From the NCBI RefSeq assembly GCF_003579925.1, contig NZ_QUAL01000054.1, positions 1 to 64,000 on the forward strand: DNA of 64,000 nucleotides, written 5' to 3'. The notes under the pieces are model-generated. The model was given only the letters and a program-made list of their open reading frames with translations, made no database searches and was not told the DNA's origin. Origin of the DNA: Jiangella rhizosphaerae (GTDB taxonomy: Bacteria > Actinomycetota > Actinomycetes > Jiangellales > Jiangellaceae). The position numbers and the translations under genes were made by a program. Below, one piece after another: positions 32,105 through 41,436 of the stretch. The stretch's first letter is position 1, and each line of letters begins with the position of its first letter.

Positions 32105-32686
32105 TCAACGGTCCGGAGCGAGTTCCGAGACGTCGATGTCGACCTCGAACGGTGCCCGGATGGGCGCCGTCTGCCCGGCTGTCCAGGTGCCCAGCTCGGT
32201 GTAGCTGGACGTGCCCTCGGGCAGCGCGTAGGCGGTCAGGCTGAGCTCCGGCTGGAACTCGACCCGCCAGAAATGCGGGATGCCGGCCTCGGCGTACTTG
32301 GCCGGCTTGAGGATGCGGTCGACCGATGCGGACGCGGGCGACACGATCTCGATGACGATCAGCGCATCGGCCGCCATGGCCTTCGCCCCGCCGCGCCGCA
32401 CGACGTCGTGGGGCAGCACCATGAGATCCGGGATGAGGTAGGTCGGGTCCATGTCGACGGTGACGGGACCGAGGATGCGGAGGCCTGACGGCAGCGCATC
32501 CCAGAGCCGCCGGCGCAGGATGTCGGAGACCGACTCGTGCCAGAGCCCCGGGCCCGGCGTCATGAGCAGACCGCCGTCGACGATCTCGAACCGCCAGTCC
32601 GACTCGGGCAGCGCGAGGAGATCGTCGAACGTCCACCATCGAGAGCTGGCCGGGAGCTCGACCGCCGGCATGTCGACCACCACCAT
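32105..32686 (-). CDS. Uma2/DUF820-family protein
   Basis: Protein of 193 residues with the PD-(D/E)xK-like fold of the Uma2 family: WTFDDLLALP near 22, FEIVDGGLLMTPGPGLWHE near 38-56, LIPDLMVLP near 90, and DALIVIEIVSPASASVDRILKPAKYAEAGIPHFW near 113-145 (the E-V-x-S-P-S segment and K supply the metal-site pattern). The family is widespread in multicellular actinobacteria and cyanobacteria; a nuclease role is proposed from the fold and not proven. AGGAG lies 7 nt before the ATG at 32686. It stands alone between unrelated genes. Confidence 0.8.
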   Translation of the reverse strand: MVVVDMPAVELPASSRWWTFDDLLALPESDWRFEIVDGGLLMTPGPGLWHESVSDILRRRLWDALPSGLRILGPVTVDMDPTYLIPDLMVLPHDVVRRGGAKAMAADALIVIEIVSPASASVDRILKPAKYAEAGIPHFWRVEFQPELSLTAYALPEGTSSYTELGTWTAGQTAPIRAPFEVDIDVSELAPDR

Positions 32687-32886
32687 CTGGGTTCTCCTGT
32701 TCTCGCGAGTTTCGCACTGCTGTTCGGCATGCCGCCACTCTTGCTGGCAGCGGCGCCGCCTTCCACCGGCGGATCGCGAAATGTGGACAACTCGGCGAAC
32801 CCGCCGCACCTGTGGACGGCATAGGCCGAAGGGCTGATGCCTCGATCCGCACCAATCCGGGGCGCGGACCGCCCCGAACACCGGGC

Positions 32887-34458
32887 ATGACCGCGACGAC
32901 GCACCGCTGGCGCACCCGGGGGCTGGCCGCCCTGGCCGGGATCGCGGCGGGCGGGCTCACCCTGGGCGTCGGTGAGCTGGTCGCGTCGCTGGCCGTCGAG
33001 CCGGCCGCCGCGCCGTTCCTCGCCGTCGGCAACACCTTCGTCGACCTTACGCCGGAGTGGCTGAAGAGCTTCGCCATCCGCACCTTCGGCGAGAACGACA
33101 AACTGGTCCTGCTGGCCGGCATGGCCGTCGTCCTGCTGGTCCTCTCGGCCGCGGGCGGGCTGCTGGAGCTGTGGCGGCGCGGCGCCGGCGTGGCGGTGCT
33201 GGTCGTCCTGGGCGGGGTGGCGGTCGCCGCCGCCACCACCCGTCCGACGGGCACCCTCACCTGGGCGCTGCCCACCGCCGCCGGCGTCGTCGCCGGGGCC
33301 GCCGCGCTCACCCTGCTGGTGGGCCGCCTTCGACCCCGCGCGGCGGATGCTGACCCGACGGAGTCGGGGGAGTCCGCATCCGCCGCGCGGCTACCCCGTC
33401 GCCAGGTCCTGCTCCTCACGGTGGCCGTCGCGGGGCTGGCGGTGCTGACCGCGGCCGGCGGGCGCCGGTTCGGGCGGACGCTGGCGGAGGTGCGCGAGGC
33501 ACGCGCCGCACTGCGCCTGCCGGCGCCGCCCGACCCCGCGCCGCCGCTCCCGGCCGGCGTCGAGCTGGACGTGTCCGGGATGACGCCGTTCACCACCCCG
33601 AACCGCGACTTCTTCCGCGTCGACACCGCGCTCGACCTGCCGCGGGTGATGCCGGAGGAGTGGCGGCTGCGCATCCACGGCATGGTCGGCCGGGAGATCG
33701 AGCTGACCTTCGACGACGTCCTCGCGCTGGACCTGGTGGAGCGGATGATCACGCTCACCTGCGTCTCCAACGAGGTCGGCGGCGAACTGGCCGGCAACGC
33801 CGTCTGGCTCGGGTACCCCCTGGCCGACCTGCTGACGCGTGCCGGCCCGAGCCCCGGCGCGGACATGCTGCTGTCCACCAGCGTCGACGGGTTCACGGCG
33901 GGCACGCCGCTGGACGTCGTCATGGACGGGCGGGACGCGCTGCTGGCCGTCGGCATGAACGGCGAGCCGCTGCCGGTCGAGCATGGGTTCCCGGCCCGGC
34001 TGGTCGTCCCCGGCCTCTACGGCTACGTCTCGGCCACCAAGTGGGTGACCGATCTCGAGCTGACCCGGTTCGACCGCGCCACCGCCTACTGGACCGACCA
34101 CGGCTGGGCGGCGAAGGCGCCGATCAAGACCGCCTCGCGCATCGACGTCCCCGGTTCGTTCGCCGACCTGGCCGCCGGACGCGTCGTCGTCGCCGGGGTG
34201 GCGTGGGCGCAGCACCGCGGCATCAGCGCCGTCGAGGTGCAGGTCGACGACGGCGACTGGAGGAGGGCCGAGCTGGCCGGCGAGGCCTCCGCCGACACCT
34301 GGCGTCAGTGGTCCTGGGAGTGGGACGCCGAGCCGGGCAACCACACGCTGCGGGTCCGCGCGACCGACGGCGCGGGCGAGTTGCAGACGGACGAGCAGGC
34401 GCCGCCGTTCCCGGACGGGTCGAGCGGCCGGCATTCGGTGGTGGTGCGCGTGAGCTGA
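32887..34458 (+). CDS. Membrane-anchored molybdopterin-dependent oxidoreductase (sulfite-oxidase-like)
   Basis: Protein of 523 residues. The N-terminal 200 residues hold five hydrophobic helices (first [21 protein letters not shown], last [19 protein letters not shown]). The extracytoplasmic Mo-cofactor domain follows (about 225-420): [38 protein letters not shown] and [21 protein letters not shown], whose Cys (near 298) should bind molybdenum. A C-terminal dimerisation-like beta domain ends it. Substrate unknown; S-oxides, sulfite or other small oxo compounds are typical. The fasciclin lipoprotein gene 49 nt downstream is a frequent partner and probably shares the transcript. Confidence 0.88.
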   Translation: MTATTHRWRTRGLAALAGIAAGGLTLGVGELVASLAVEPAAAPFLAVGNTFVDLTPEWLKSFAIRTFGENDKLVLLAGMAVVLLVLSAAGGLLELWRRGAGVAVLVVLGGVAVAAATTRPTGTLTWALPTAAGVVAGAAALTLLVGRLRPRAADADPTESGESASAARLPRRQVLLLTVAVAGLAVLTAAGGRRFGRTLAEVREARAALRLPAPPDPAPPLPAGVELDVSGMTPFTTPNRDFFRVDTALDLPRVMPEEWRLRIHGMVGREIELTFDDVLALDLVERMITLTCVSNEVGGELAGNAVWLGYPLADLLTRAGPSPGADMLLSTSVDGFTAGTPLDVVMDGRDALLAVGMNGEPLPVEHGFPARLVVPGLYGYVSATKWVTDLELTRFDRATAYWTDHGWAAKAPIKTASRIDVPGSFADLAAGRVVVAGVAWAQHRGISAVEVQVDDGDWRRAELAGEASADTWRQWSWEWDAEPGNHTLRVRATDGAGELQTDEQAPPFPDGSSGRHSVVVRVS

Positions 34459-34507
34459 CTCGAACCGATCTCGAATCCGAACCGACCCATCCCGAGAGGA
34501 ACCCATC

Positions 34508-35194
34508 ATGATGCTCCTGACCAGGAAGCGGACCCCGGTGATCGTGACCGCGATGGCGGCGCTCACGCTCGGCCTGTCCGCATGCAGCGACGACGACGGC
34601 GGCACGGCCGCCCAGGACGACAGCGCGGCGGCCGAGGAGGCGCCGGCGACGCCGGAGGACGAGGAGAGCACACCGTCCGACGGCATGACCGAGGAGGCGA
34701 TGGCCGGCCCGGTCGGCCCTGGCTGCGCCGACTACGCCTCCCAGGTCCCGGACGGCGAGGGCTCGGTCGAAGGCATGTCCGACGACCCGGTCGCCGTGGC
34801 GGCGTCGAACAACCCGATCCTCACCACGCTCGTCTCCGCGGTGTCCGGCGAGCTCAACCCGCAGGTGAACCTCGTCGACACGCTCAACGGCGGCGAGTTC
34901 ACCGTGTTCGCGCCGGTCGACGACGCGTTCGCCGCGGTCGACCCGGCGACGCTGGACACGCTCGCGACCGACGCCGACCTCCTGACGACGGTGCTGACGT
35001 ACCACGTGGTGCCCGGGCAGCTCTCGCCCGACGAGGTGATCGGCGAGCAGGCCACCGTCCAGGGCGCGCCGGTGACCGTGGCCGGCACGCCGGAGACGAT
35101 GACGGTCAACGACGCCAACGTCATCTGCGGCGGCGTCACCACCGCCAACGCCACCGTCTACCTCATCGACGGCGTCCTGATGCCGCCGACGTGA
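34508..35194 (+). CDS. Fasciclin (FAS1) domain lipoprotein
   Basis: Surface lipoprotein of 228 residues. The signal ends [12 protein letters not shown] (Cys near 27). A Glu/Ala/Asp-rich linker of about 50 residues precedes one FAS1 domain (about 90-228) with [14 protein letters not shown], the H1 box [14 protein letters not shown] near 135 and [11 protein letters not shown] near 165, then [24 protein letters not shown], the H2 box. FAS1 proteins mediate adhesion; the mycobacterial MPT70/MPT83 pair are FAS1 proteins controlled by SigK, and a sigK-rskA pair is 2.8 kb downstream. AGAGGA precedes the first ATG. Confidence 0.9.
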   Translation: MMLLTRKRTPVIVTAMAALTLGLSACSDDDGGTAAQDDSAAAEEAPATPEDEESTPSDGMTEEAMAGPVGPGCADYASQVPDGEGSVEGMSDDPVAVAASNNPILTTLVSAVSGELNPQVNLVDTLNGGEFTVFAPVDDAFAAVDPATLDTLATDADLLTTVLTYHVVPGQLSPDEVIGEQATVQGAPVTVAGTPETMTVNDANVICGGVTTANATVYLIDGVLMPPT

Positions 35195-35264
35195 CGGACG
35201 GACGCGGCCGCCGGTCTCCCCGCACCAGCGGAGGCCGGTGGCTCGCGTCTGCGACCATGAGCCC

Positions 35265-35765
35265 ATGGCGACGGAGACCCCCGGCGAGGCGGGACCCAGG
35301 GACGCGGGAACCGACGCCGTCATCCGGCAGCTCCAGACGCTCGGCGCCGAGATGGCCGACCTCGCCCGACGGTTCGGCGCCGCCCACGATCTCGACCACT
35401 CCGCCGCCCGCGCGCTGCTGGTGCTGGTGGCGGCCGAGCGCGAGGGCCGCGACGTCACGGCGGGGGCCATCGGGCACGAGCTCGGGCTCTCGTCGGCGTC
35501 GGTGACCGCGCTGGTCGACCGGCTGGTCGCGTCGGGCCACCTGCGTCGCGAACCCGACCCGCACGACCGCCGCCGTGTCCTCCTGCGGCTGGAGCCGTCG
35601 GCCGTCGCCCTGGGACCGGCCTACTTCGGTCCGCTCGCCGCCGACATGGCGGACCGGCTCGAGGCGTTCGACGAGCACGACCTCGACGTGGTGCGCCGGT
35701 TCCTCACCGCGGCGCTCGAGGCACTCGTCGCCCACCGGGAGCGTGGCGCGGCCGCTCGCGGGTAA
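35265..35765 (+). CDS. MarR-family transcriptional regulator
   Basis: Dimeric winged-helix regulator of 166 residues. The DNA-binding core reads VTAGAIGHELGLSSASVTALVDRLVASGHLRREPDPHDRRRVLLRL (about 65-110), including the D-x-R-x3-V/L wing typical of MarR. The ATG at 35265 was chosen over 35238 since the longer version adds residues with no similarity. An MMPL-type transporter starts 45 nt downstream on the same strand; MarR-transporter pairs usually form an autoregulated efflux unit, and tandem repeats between them may be the operator. Confidence 0.88.
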   Translation: MATETPGEAGPRDAGTDAVIRQLQTLGAEMADLARRFGAAHDLDHSAARALLVLVAAEREGRDVTAGAIGHELGLSSASVTALVDRLVASGHLRREPDPHDRRRVLLRLEPSAVALGPAYFGPLAADMADRLEAFDEHDLDVVRRFLTAALEALVAHRERGAAARG

Positions 35766-35766
35766 T

Positions 35767-35794
35767 ATCTCGACCATCAAGAATCTCGACCATC
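35767..35794. repeat. Tandem 12-bp repeat before the MMPL gene
   Basis: ATCTCGACCATC occurs at 35767-35778 and again at 35783-35794, 16 nt apart. It occupies the MarR-MMPL gap and may be a regulator-binding site, although MarR sites are usually palindromic. Confidence 0.5.
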
Positions 35795-35810
35795 GAAAGA
35801 AAGGTGGGCC

Positions 35811-37940
35811 ATGTCCTCCCGCCTGCGCTGGTTGCTTCCTGCCCTCCTGCTGCTCGGCTGGCTGGCCGTCGGCGCCGTCGGCGGGCCGTACGCCGGTCGG
35901 CTCGGCGAGGTCGCGGAGAACGACAACGCCGCGTTCCTGCCCTCCGACGCGGAGTCGACCGAGGTCGCCGACGCACGCGAGCAGTTCCAGGACGCCGACG
36001 TGCTGCCCGCCGTCGTGGTCTGGGAGGACGCGTACGGGCTGGCGCCGGAGGCCGCCGACGAGGCCGCGGCCCAGCTCGAGGACGTGGCCGTGCTCGAGGG
36101 CGTCACCCCGCCGGTGAGCCCGCCGATCCCGGCCGAGGACGGGCAGGCGCTCACCGCCGTCGTCCAGATCGACACCTCCGGCGGCGCCGAGGTCGACGCC
36201 GTCGTCGAGGACGTCCGCGCCGTCCTCGGCGACGCGGCCGGGGCCGCGGTGCACGTGACCGGCCCGGCCGGGTTCGCCGCCGACCTCGGCGCGGCGTTCG
36301 CCGGCATCGACGGCGTGCTGCTCGTGGTGGCGCTGGCCGTGGTCCTGGTGATCCTGCTGGCCGTCTATCGCAGCCCGATCCTGCCGCTGGCCGTGCTGGT
36401 GTCGTCGGTGCTGGGGCTGGGCCTCGCGTCGTGGGTGGTCTACCTGCTGGCCGACGCCGGCACACTCACGCTGAACGGGCAGAGCCAGGGCATCATGTCC
36501 ATCCTCGTGGTCGGCGCCGCCACCGACTACGCGCTGCTGCTGGTCGCCCGCTACCGCGAGGAGCTGCGCGAGCACCGAGGCCGCTTCGAGGCCATGGCGA
36601 CGGCGCTGCGCCGGGCGGCCGGCCCGATCGTGGCGTCCGGCGGCACCGTCATCGCCGGCGTGCTGTGTCTGCTGCTGTCGAACCTCAACTCCAACCGCAG
36701 CCTGGGCCCCGTGGCCGCCATCGGCATCGGTGCCTCGCTGCTGGTGGCGCTGACCTTCCTGCCGGCCGTGCTGGTGCTGCTCGGCCGGGCGGCGTTCTGG
36801 CCGTTCCGGCCGCGGTACGGGTCGGCGGCGCCGGAGCACGCCGGCGTGTGGGACCGGGTCGCGCGGCTGGTCGGACGCCGGCCCCGGCGGCTGTGGGCCG
36901 GCGTCGGTGCGGTGCTGTTCGCACTCGCCGCACTGGTGCCGACGTTCCGTGCCGACGGCGTCAGCGAGAGCGAGCTGTTCCTCGACCGCGTCGAGGCCAT
37001 CGAGGGGCAGGAGGCGCTGAGCCGGCACTTCCCGGGCGGCTCCGGCTCGCCCGTCCTCGTGATCGGCCCCGCCGCCGACACCGAGCGGGTCGCCGAGGTG
37101 GCCGCGGGCATCGACGGCGTGAGCCCGGCGGCGAACGCCCCGGACCCGCAGATCGCCGGCGACCGCGCGCTGCTCGAGCTCACCCTCGCCGACACCGCCG
37201 ACAGCGACGCCGCCGTCAGCACCGTCCGCGAGCTGCGTGCCGCACTCGACGACGTCGGGACCGGCGTGCTGGTGGGCGGCCGGACGGCGGAGCTGCTGGA
37301 CACCAACGAGATCTCGGCCCGCGACCGGACGCTGATCATTCCGGTGGTGCTGGCCGTGATCCTGCTGGTGCTCGTCTTCTTGTTGCGCTCCGTGCTGGCG
37401 CCGGTGCTGCTGGTGCTCACCGTCGTGCTGAGCTTCGCGGCGACGCTCGGCGTGGCCGGAGTGGTCTTCGACCACGTCTTCGGCTGGCCGGGCGCCGACC
37501 CCGGCGTGCCGCTGTTCGCGTTCGTGTTCCTGGTGGCGCTCGGCATCGACTACAACATCTTCCTGATGAGCCGGGTCCGCGAGGAGTCCGGCCGCATCGG
37601 CACCCGGCCGGGCGTGCTGCGCGGCCTCGCGGTGACCGGCGGTGTCATCACCTCGGCCGGGCTGGTGCTGGCCGCGACGTTCTCGGCGCTGGCGGTGATC
37701 CCCATCCTGTTCCTCGCGCAGATCGCGTTCCTGGTCGCGTTCGGGGTTCTGCTCGACACGTTCGTCGTGCGGTCGCTGCTGGTGCCGGCGCTCGCCTACG
37801 ACATCGGCCCGCGCGTCTGGTGGCCCAACCGCGCTCTCGGGATTCGTACCGCACCGTCCGCGGATGGGCGCCGAATCGGCGGGACGGACCAATCCGTACG
37901 CCGTCCCGCTCCGAACACTCCTCAGTCCGGTGCACGATGA
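35811..37940 (+). CDS. MMPL-family RND transporter
   Basis: Membrane transporter of 709 residues. Two halves each contain a large external domain and a block of about five helices. Visible markers: an N-terminal helix (LRWLLPALLLLGWLAVGAVGG), GAATDYALLLVARYREELREH near 240 (the MMPL proton-relay region with Asp-Tyr), the second half GIDYNIFLMSRVREESG near 580 (second Asp-Tyr pair), and GGVITSAGLVLAATFSAL near 610. About 710 residues is the usual small-MMPL length. It likely exports lipids or toxic compounds by proton antiport under the MarR regulator. sigK begins 16 nt downstream. Confidence 0.9.
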   Translation: MSSRLRWLLPALLLLGWLAVGAVGGPYAGRLGEVAENDNAAFLPSDAESTEVADAREQFQDADVLPAVVVWEDAYGLAPEAADEAAAQLEDVAVLEGVTPPVSPPIPAEDGQALTAVVQIDTSGGAEVDAVVEDVRAVLGDAAGAAVHVTGPAGFAADLGAAFAGIDGVLLVVALAVVLVILLAVYRSPILPLAVLVSSVLGLGLASWVVYLLADAGTLTLNGQSQGIMSILVVGAATDYALLLVARYREELREHRGRFEAMATALRRAAGPIVASGGTVIAGVLCLLLSNLNSNRSLGPVAAIGIGASLLVALTFLPAVLVLLGRAAFWPFRPRYGSAAPEHAGVWDRVARLVGRRPRRLWAGVGAVLFALAALVPTFRADGVSESELFLDRVEAIEGQEALSRHFPGGSGSPVLVIGPAADTERVAEVAAGIDGVSPAANAPDPQIAGDRALLELTLADTADSDAAVSTVRELRAALDDVGTGVLVGGRTAELLDTNEISARDRTLIIPVVLAVILLVLVFLLRSVLAPVLLVLTVVLSFAATLGVAGVVFDHVFGWPGADPGVPLFAFVFLVALGIDYNIFLMSRVREESGRIGTRPGVLRGLAVTGGVITSAGLVLAATFSALAVIPILFLAQIAFLVAFGVLLDTFVVRSLLVPALAYDIGPRVWWPNRALGIRTAPSADGRRIGGTDQSVRRPAPNTPQSGAR

Positions 37941-37956
37941 CGGTGGAGGACGTTCG

Positions 37957-38550
37957 ATGGTGACGCTGCGATCGGTACCGGCCGGTGGGCCGGAGCCGGA
38001 GCCGGGAGACCGGCTGGGCCGGCTGCTCGACCACTGCGCCCGCGGCGACACCGCCGCGTTCGAGCAGGTCTACGACGCCATGGCCGGGCCGGTCCTGGGC
38101 ATCGCGACGACAGTGGTCCGCAACCGGGCAGTGGCCGAGGAGGTCGCGCAGGAGGTGCTAATCGAGGTGTGGCGGACCGCGTCGCGATACCAGCCGGAAC
38201 GGGGCAGTGCGCGCGGCTGGATCCTCACCATCGCGCACCGCCGCGCCGTCGACCGCGTCCGCAGCGAGCAGGCCGGCACCGACCGCGAGGATCGTGTGGC
38301 CCGGCGCGACGACGAGCGGCCGTACGACCACGTGGCCGACGAGGTCGAGGCGAACGTCGAACGCGAGCAGGTGCGCCGGTGCCTCGATACGCTGACCGAC
38401 CTGCAGCGTGAGTCGATCGCGCTGGCCTACTACGACGGTTACACCTATCGCGAGGTCGCTCAGTTGCTGCATGCGCCCCTCGGCACGGTCAAGACCCGGC
38501 TGCGCGACGGATTGGTGCGGCTGCGCGACTGCATGGGGGTGGCGCGATGA
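37957..38550 (+). CDS. sigK: ECF sigma factor SigK
   Basis: Sigma factor of 197 residues. Region 2 is VYDAMAGPVLGIATTVVRNRAVAEEVAQEVLIEVWRTASRY (about 32-75) followed by WILTIAHRRAVDRVRSEQ; region 4 is LTDLQRESIALAYYDGYTYREVAQLLHAPLGTVKTRLRDGLVRLRD (about 148-192). The gene overlaps rskA by 4 nt (ATGA), which is the SigK-RskA arrangement. GGAGGA precedes the ATG at 37957; the earlier frame from 37864 overlaps the MMPL gene and is not needed. In mycobacteria SigK drives FAS1 surface antigens; a FAS1 gene lies upstream here. Confidence 0.9.
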   Translation: MVTLRSVPAGGPEPEPGDRLGRLLDHCARGDTAAFEQVYDAMAGPVLGIATTVVRNRAVAEEVAQEVLIEVWRTASRYQPERGSARGWILTIAHRRAVDRVRSEQAGTDREDRVARRDDERPYDHVADEVEANVEREQVRRCLDTLTDLQRESIALAYYDGYTYREVAQLLHAPLGTVKTRLRDGLVRLRDCMGVAR

Positions 38551-39287
38551 GCAAGCCCGTGGACGCCGGCATCCACACGCTGGCCGCGCCGTACGCGCTG
38601 CACGCGCTCCCATCGGACGAGGCGCGGCGGTTCGAGCAGCACCTCGAGCGGTGTGCGGACTGCCGCGTGGAGGTCGACGAGTTGCGCGAGACCGCCGCCC
38701 GGCTGGGCGCCGCCACCGCCGTCACGCCGCCGCCGCGCCTGCGCGAGGAGGTGCTGACACGGATCGCCGAGGTGCGGCCGCTGCCGCCCCGGGTCGCCGG
38801 CGGCCCGGCGCCGGTGCTGCGCCGGTGGTGGCCGCGGGTCGCCACCGGCCTGGTCGCGGCGCTCGTGGCCGGCATCGTCGTGCTCGGCATCCGGCTCGAC
38901 GACGTGCAGGACGAGCTGGACCGGTCGCAGCAGATCGGCGCCCAGATGCGGCAGCTGGTCGAGGCCGACGACATGGAGATGGTCAGGGTCGGCCAGGGCG
39001 ACAGCCAGGGCACCGTGCTGGTGGCACGCTCGCTCGACGTGGCGGTGTTCATCGGCGACGGCATGGCCCCCGCGCCGGACGGGCACACGTACCAGCTCTG
39101 GCTCATGCACGAGGACGGCGGCATGGTGTCGGCCGGGGTGCTGGGCAGTCCGCCGGACGGTCACGTCGGCCCGGTGACGGCCCGCGGACTGACCGGCGTC
39201 GACCGGCTCGGCGTCACCGTCGAACCCGACGGCGGGTCGCCGCAGCCGACCACGGACCCCGTCATGGTGATCGACCTGCCGGCCTGA
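38547..39287 (+). CDS. rskA: Anti-sigma-K factor RskA
   Basis: Membrane anti-sigma factor of 246 residues. The cytoplasmic ZAS-like domain contains HTLAAPYALHALPSDEARRFEQHLERCADC with the HxxxCxxC motif near 27-34. One transmembrane helix follows near 103-120 (VATGLVAALVAGIVVLGI), then a coiled stretch (DVQDELDRSQQIGAQMRQLVEADD) and the extracytoplasmic RskA domain (GTVLVARSLDVAVFIGDGM, TYQLWLMHEDGG). It holds SigK until regulated proteolysis releases it. Translational coupling keeps the two in balance. Confidence 0.92.
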   Translation: MSKPVDAGIHTLAAPYALHALPSDEARRFEQHLERCADCRVEVDELRETAARLGAATAVTPPPRLREEVLTRIAEVRPLPPRVAGGPAPVLRRWWPRVATGLVAALVAGIVVLGIRLDDVQDELDRSQQIGAQMRQLVEADDMEMVRVGQGDSQGTVLVARSLDVAVFIGDGMAPAPDGHTYQLWLMHEDGGMVSAGVLGSPPDGHVGPVTARGLTGVDRLGVTVEPDGGSPQPTTDPVMVIDLPA

Positions 39288-39425
39288 TCACCGCTGTCGG
39301 TCAGCTGAATCGATGACAATTCGGTTCATATAGTCCGTTTCCGGTATACACTCCCGCCGAAGACGTACCAGGCACCGCTTTCGCCTGATGGTCAGGAAAC
39401 CGCGAGCCTGACCTGCCTGGCGATC
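39288..39425 (+). promoter_or_regulatory. Probable promoter region of the glycosyltransferase-DUF4397-sortase operon
   Basis: The 138-nt gap is markedly richer in A and T than the flanking genes. It holds TATAGT (39330-39335) and TATACA (39345-39350) as -10 candidates and an imperfect palindrome TGAATCG-N7-TTCGGTTCA. No -35 is convincing. Confidence 0.35.
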
Positions 39426-41414
39426 ATGGCTCGGCGTGCCCTGCCATGGCCCGGCGCGCAGGTCTGTGCGACACCTCGGGGGGAGGCGTCGGCGTTGCGC
39501 GACACCGTGTCGACCCTGCCTGCGTTGCCGCGGGACCTTGGTGACCTGCAACTTCCCATCCCGGTGCAGCCGCGGCCGCCGCGGCCACGGCCGGTGCGTA
39601 CCTGGTTCCGCCGGCACGGTCGCGACTTCGCCTGGCTGGCCCCGCTGCTGGTGCTGGCCGGCTTCGTGCATTCGTCGGGCATGACTCGCGCGCCCGCGTT
39701 CACCGAGGTCGAGGGCGAGACGATCACGAGGATCGCCGACGGCGCCTGGTCACTGCCCGCCGACTTCGGCCTGGCTCAGCTGGCGGCGTGGATCGGCCCG
39801 GCCGGCGCACTGGACCGCGCCGCGCACGCCGTCGCCGCGGGGCGTGAGGCGCTGCTGGTCGTGCAGCTGCTGGGCGTGGTCCTGCTGTGGATGCTGGCGC
39901 GTCGCCTGGACGTGGCCCGGCCGGCCGCCGCGGTCGCCGTCGCCGTCTTCGCCGTCTCGCCGCTGGCCCTGTACCTGCACCGGATGGTTCTGGTCGAGAA
40001 CGTCGCGGTGCTCTGGATGCTGCTCGGGTTCGCGTTGGCGACGGCGCGCCGCCGTCAGCCGGTCGCGTTCCCGGCCGCCGGCGTCGCCGTCCTGCTGGCC
40101 GTGCTCACGCAGGCCACCTTCGTCGTGGTCGCGCCGTTCGTGGTGTGGACGATGTGGCAGCAGGTGACGGCGCGCGCGTGGCGGCTGGCTCTGGGCGGGC
40201 TGGCCGCCGCGACGGCCGCCGGGGGCTACGTGTACGTGCTGTTCTCGCTGGCCGGGCCGGTCCGGGGTGGTGAGGCACCGGAACACCTCTGGTCGCTGGA
40301 TCCGGTGCTGGTGGCGGTCGGGCCGGCCGCGGCGGCCGCGGCGCTGCTGTTCCGGCCGCTGCGCCCGGCGGCGGGTGCCTTGCTGACGCTGGCGCTGCTC
40401 ATCGTGGTGCCCGGCGGGTCCGCGGCCGTCGCACTGCCGATCGCGGCGGTGCCACTGGCGGCGTTGCTGGTGCCCGCCGCCGCGCACCGGCTGATCGTGC
40501 GGCTGCTGACGGTACGCGGCCGGCCGGAGGCGATGCCGCTGGCCATCATGACGGCGACGGCGGCCGCCGCGCTGATCGTGGTGGTGACGGCGACCTGGCC
40601 CGGTGAACTGCGGCCGCTGCTGCGCGGCGACGCCGTCGCCCCGGTCGCGCAGGCCGAGCGCTGGATCGAGGCCAACGTCCCTCGCGACGCCCGGCTGGTG
40701 GTCGACCACACGATGCGCGAGGACCTGCTGCGGTCCGGGTTCTCCGCCGGCGGCGTGCTGCCGTTCACCAGCTTTCCCGTGGCGACGGCGCCGGGTGACC
40801 TGTTGCCGCTCGGCGCCGCCGTCCCCGCACGCCGGACGTTCGAGCCGCGGCCGCCGGGCTGGACCCACTACGACTACATCGTGTCGACCCCCGCGTTGCG
40901 TGCCGACGACACCGACCGGCCCGACGTCCGGACCGCGTTGGTCGAGTCGACCGTCGTGGCGGAGTTCGGCAGCGGCGGCGGGCGGGTGGAGATCCGGGCG
41001 ATCCACCCGCTCGGCCGGGCGGTCGCGGAGGCCGTGGCGGCCGGCGACCGGCGCACCGTCCGCTATGCGACCGGCCAGTTGCTGCGCAACGACGCTCTGA
41101 CCTTCAACGCCGCCGCTCGCGCCGTCGCGTCCGCCGGGCGCGTCGACCCGCGGCTGGTGATCGTCCTGGGCAAGCTGTCCGGCACGCACCAGCTGGACGT
41201 GTCGCTGCCGGCGCTGCCGGGCGAGCAGGACGGGGTGCGCCGGCGGCTGGTCCTCGGCGGGCTGCCGACGGAGGACGAGGCGGCTCGGCTGGCGCTGTGG
41301 CTGCTGGGTCAGCCGCCGCCGTTCACGCCGTCGCAGGTCGACACCGACGGGACCACCGTCGTCGCCACCTATTCGCTGGCCGCGCCGCGCGGTCTGCTCC
41401 CCGATCCACCGTAG
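39426..41414 (+). CDS. Polytopic membrane protein, glycosyltransferase-39/ArnT-like
   Basis: Protein of 662 residues with a basic Pro/Arg-rich N-terminal tail, then about ten hydrophobic helices to residue 390 (for example DFAWLAPLLVLAGFVHSSG, ALLVVQLLGVVLLWMLARR, PAAAVAVAVFAVSPLALYLHRMVLVENVAVLWMLLG). The RMVLVEN segment and the acidic loop EVEGETITRIADG after helix 1 resemble lipid-linked-sugar glycosyltransferases of the GT39/ArnT type. A soluble C-terminal half of about 250 residues follows (WIEANVPRDARLVVDHTMREDLL). I cannot assign donor or acceptor. It lies 22 nt before a DUF4397 gene and sortase, so it probably works on a surface protein or polymer. Confidence 0.65.
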   Translation: MARRALPWPGAQVCATPRGEASALRDTVSTLPALPRDLGDLQLPIPVQPRPPRPRPVRTWFRRHGRDFAWLAPLLVLAGFVHSSGMTRAPAFTEVEGETITRIADGAWSLPADFGLAQLAAWIGPAGALDRAAHAVAAGREALLVVQLLGVVLLWMLARRLDVARPAAAVAVAVFAVSPLALYLHRMVLVENVAVLWMLLGFALATARRRQPVAFPAAGVAVLLAVLTQATFVVVAPFVVWTMWQQVTARAWRLALGGLAAATAAGGYVYVLFSLAGPVRGGEAPEHLWSLDPVLVAVGPAAAAAALLFRPLRPAAGALLTLALLIVVPGGSAAVALPIAAVPLAALLVPAAAHRLIVRLLTVRGRPEAMPLAIMTATAAAALIVVVTATWPGELRPLLRGDAVAPVAQAERWIEANVPRDARLVVDHTMREDLLRSGFSAGGVLPFTSFPVATAPGDLLPLGAAVPARRTFEPRPPGWTHYDYIVSTPALRADDTDRPDVRTALVESTVVAEFGSGGGRVEIRAIHPLGRAVAEAVAAGDRRTVRYATGQLLRNDALTFNAAARAVASAGRVDPRLVIVLGKLSGTHQLDVSLPALPGEQDGVRRRLVLGGLPTEDEAARLALWLLGQPPPFTPSQVDTDGTTVVATYSLAAPRGLLPDPP

Positions 41415-41436
41415 GAGACACCCAGAGGAGACCGGT

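Noticed and set aside
32687-32886. Possible small gene in the 200-nt gap upstream of the Mo-oxidoreductase
   Set aside because: Short frames there lack ribosome sites and motifs; nothing except a DnaA-box-like nonamer was noted.
39304-39318. CTGAATCGATGAC as a fifth regulon-1 operator
   Set aside because: Only the left half agrees, the right half is not symmetric, and the operon downstream has no link to sugar uptake.
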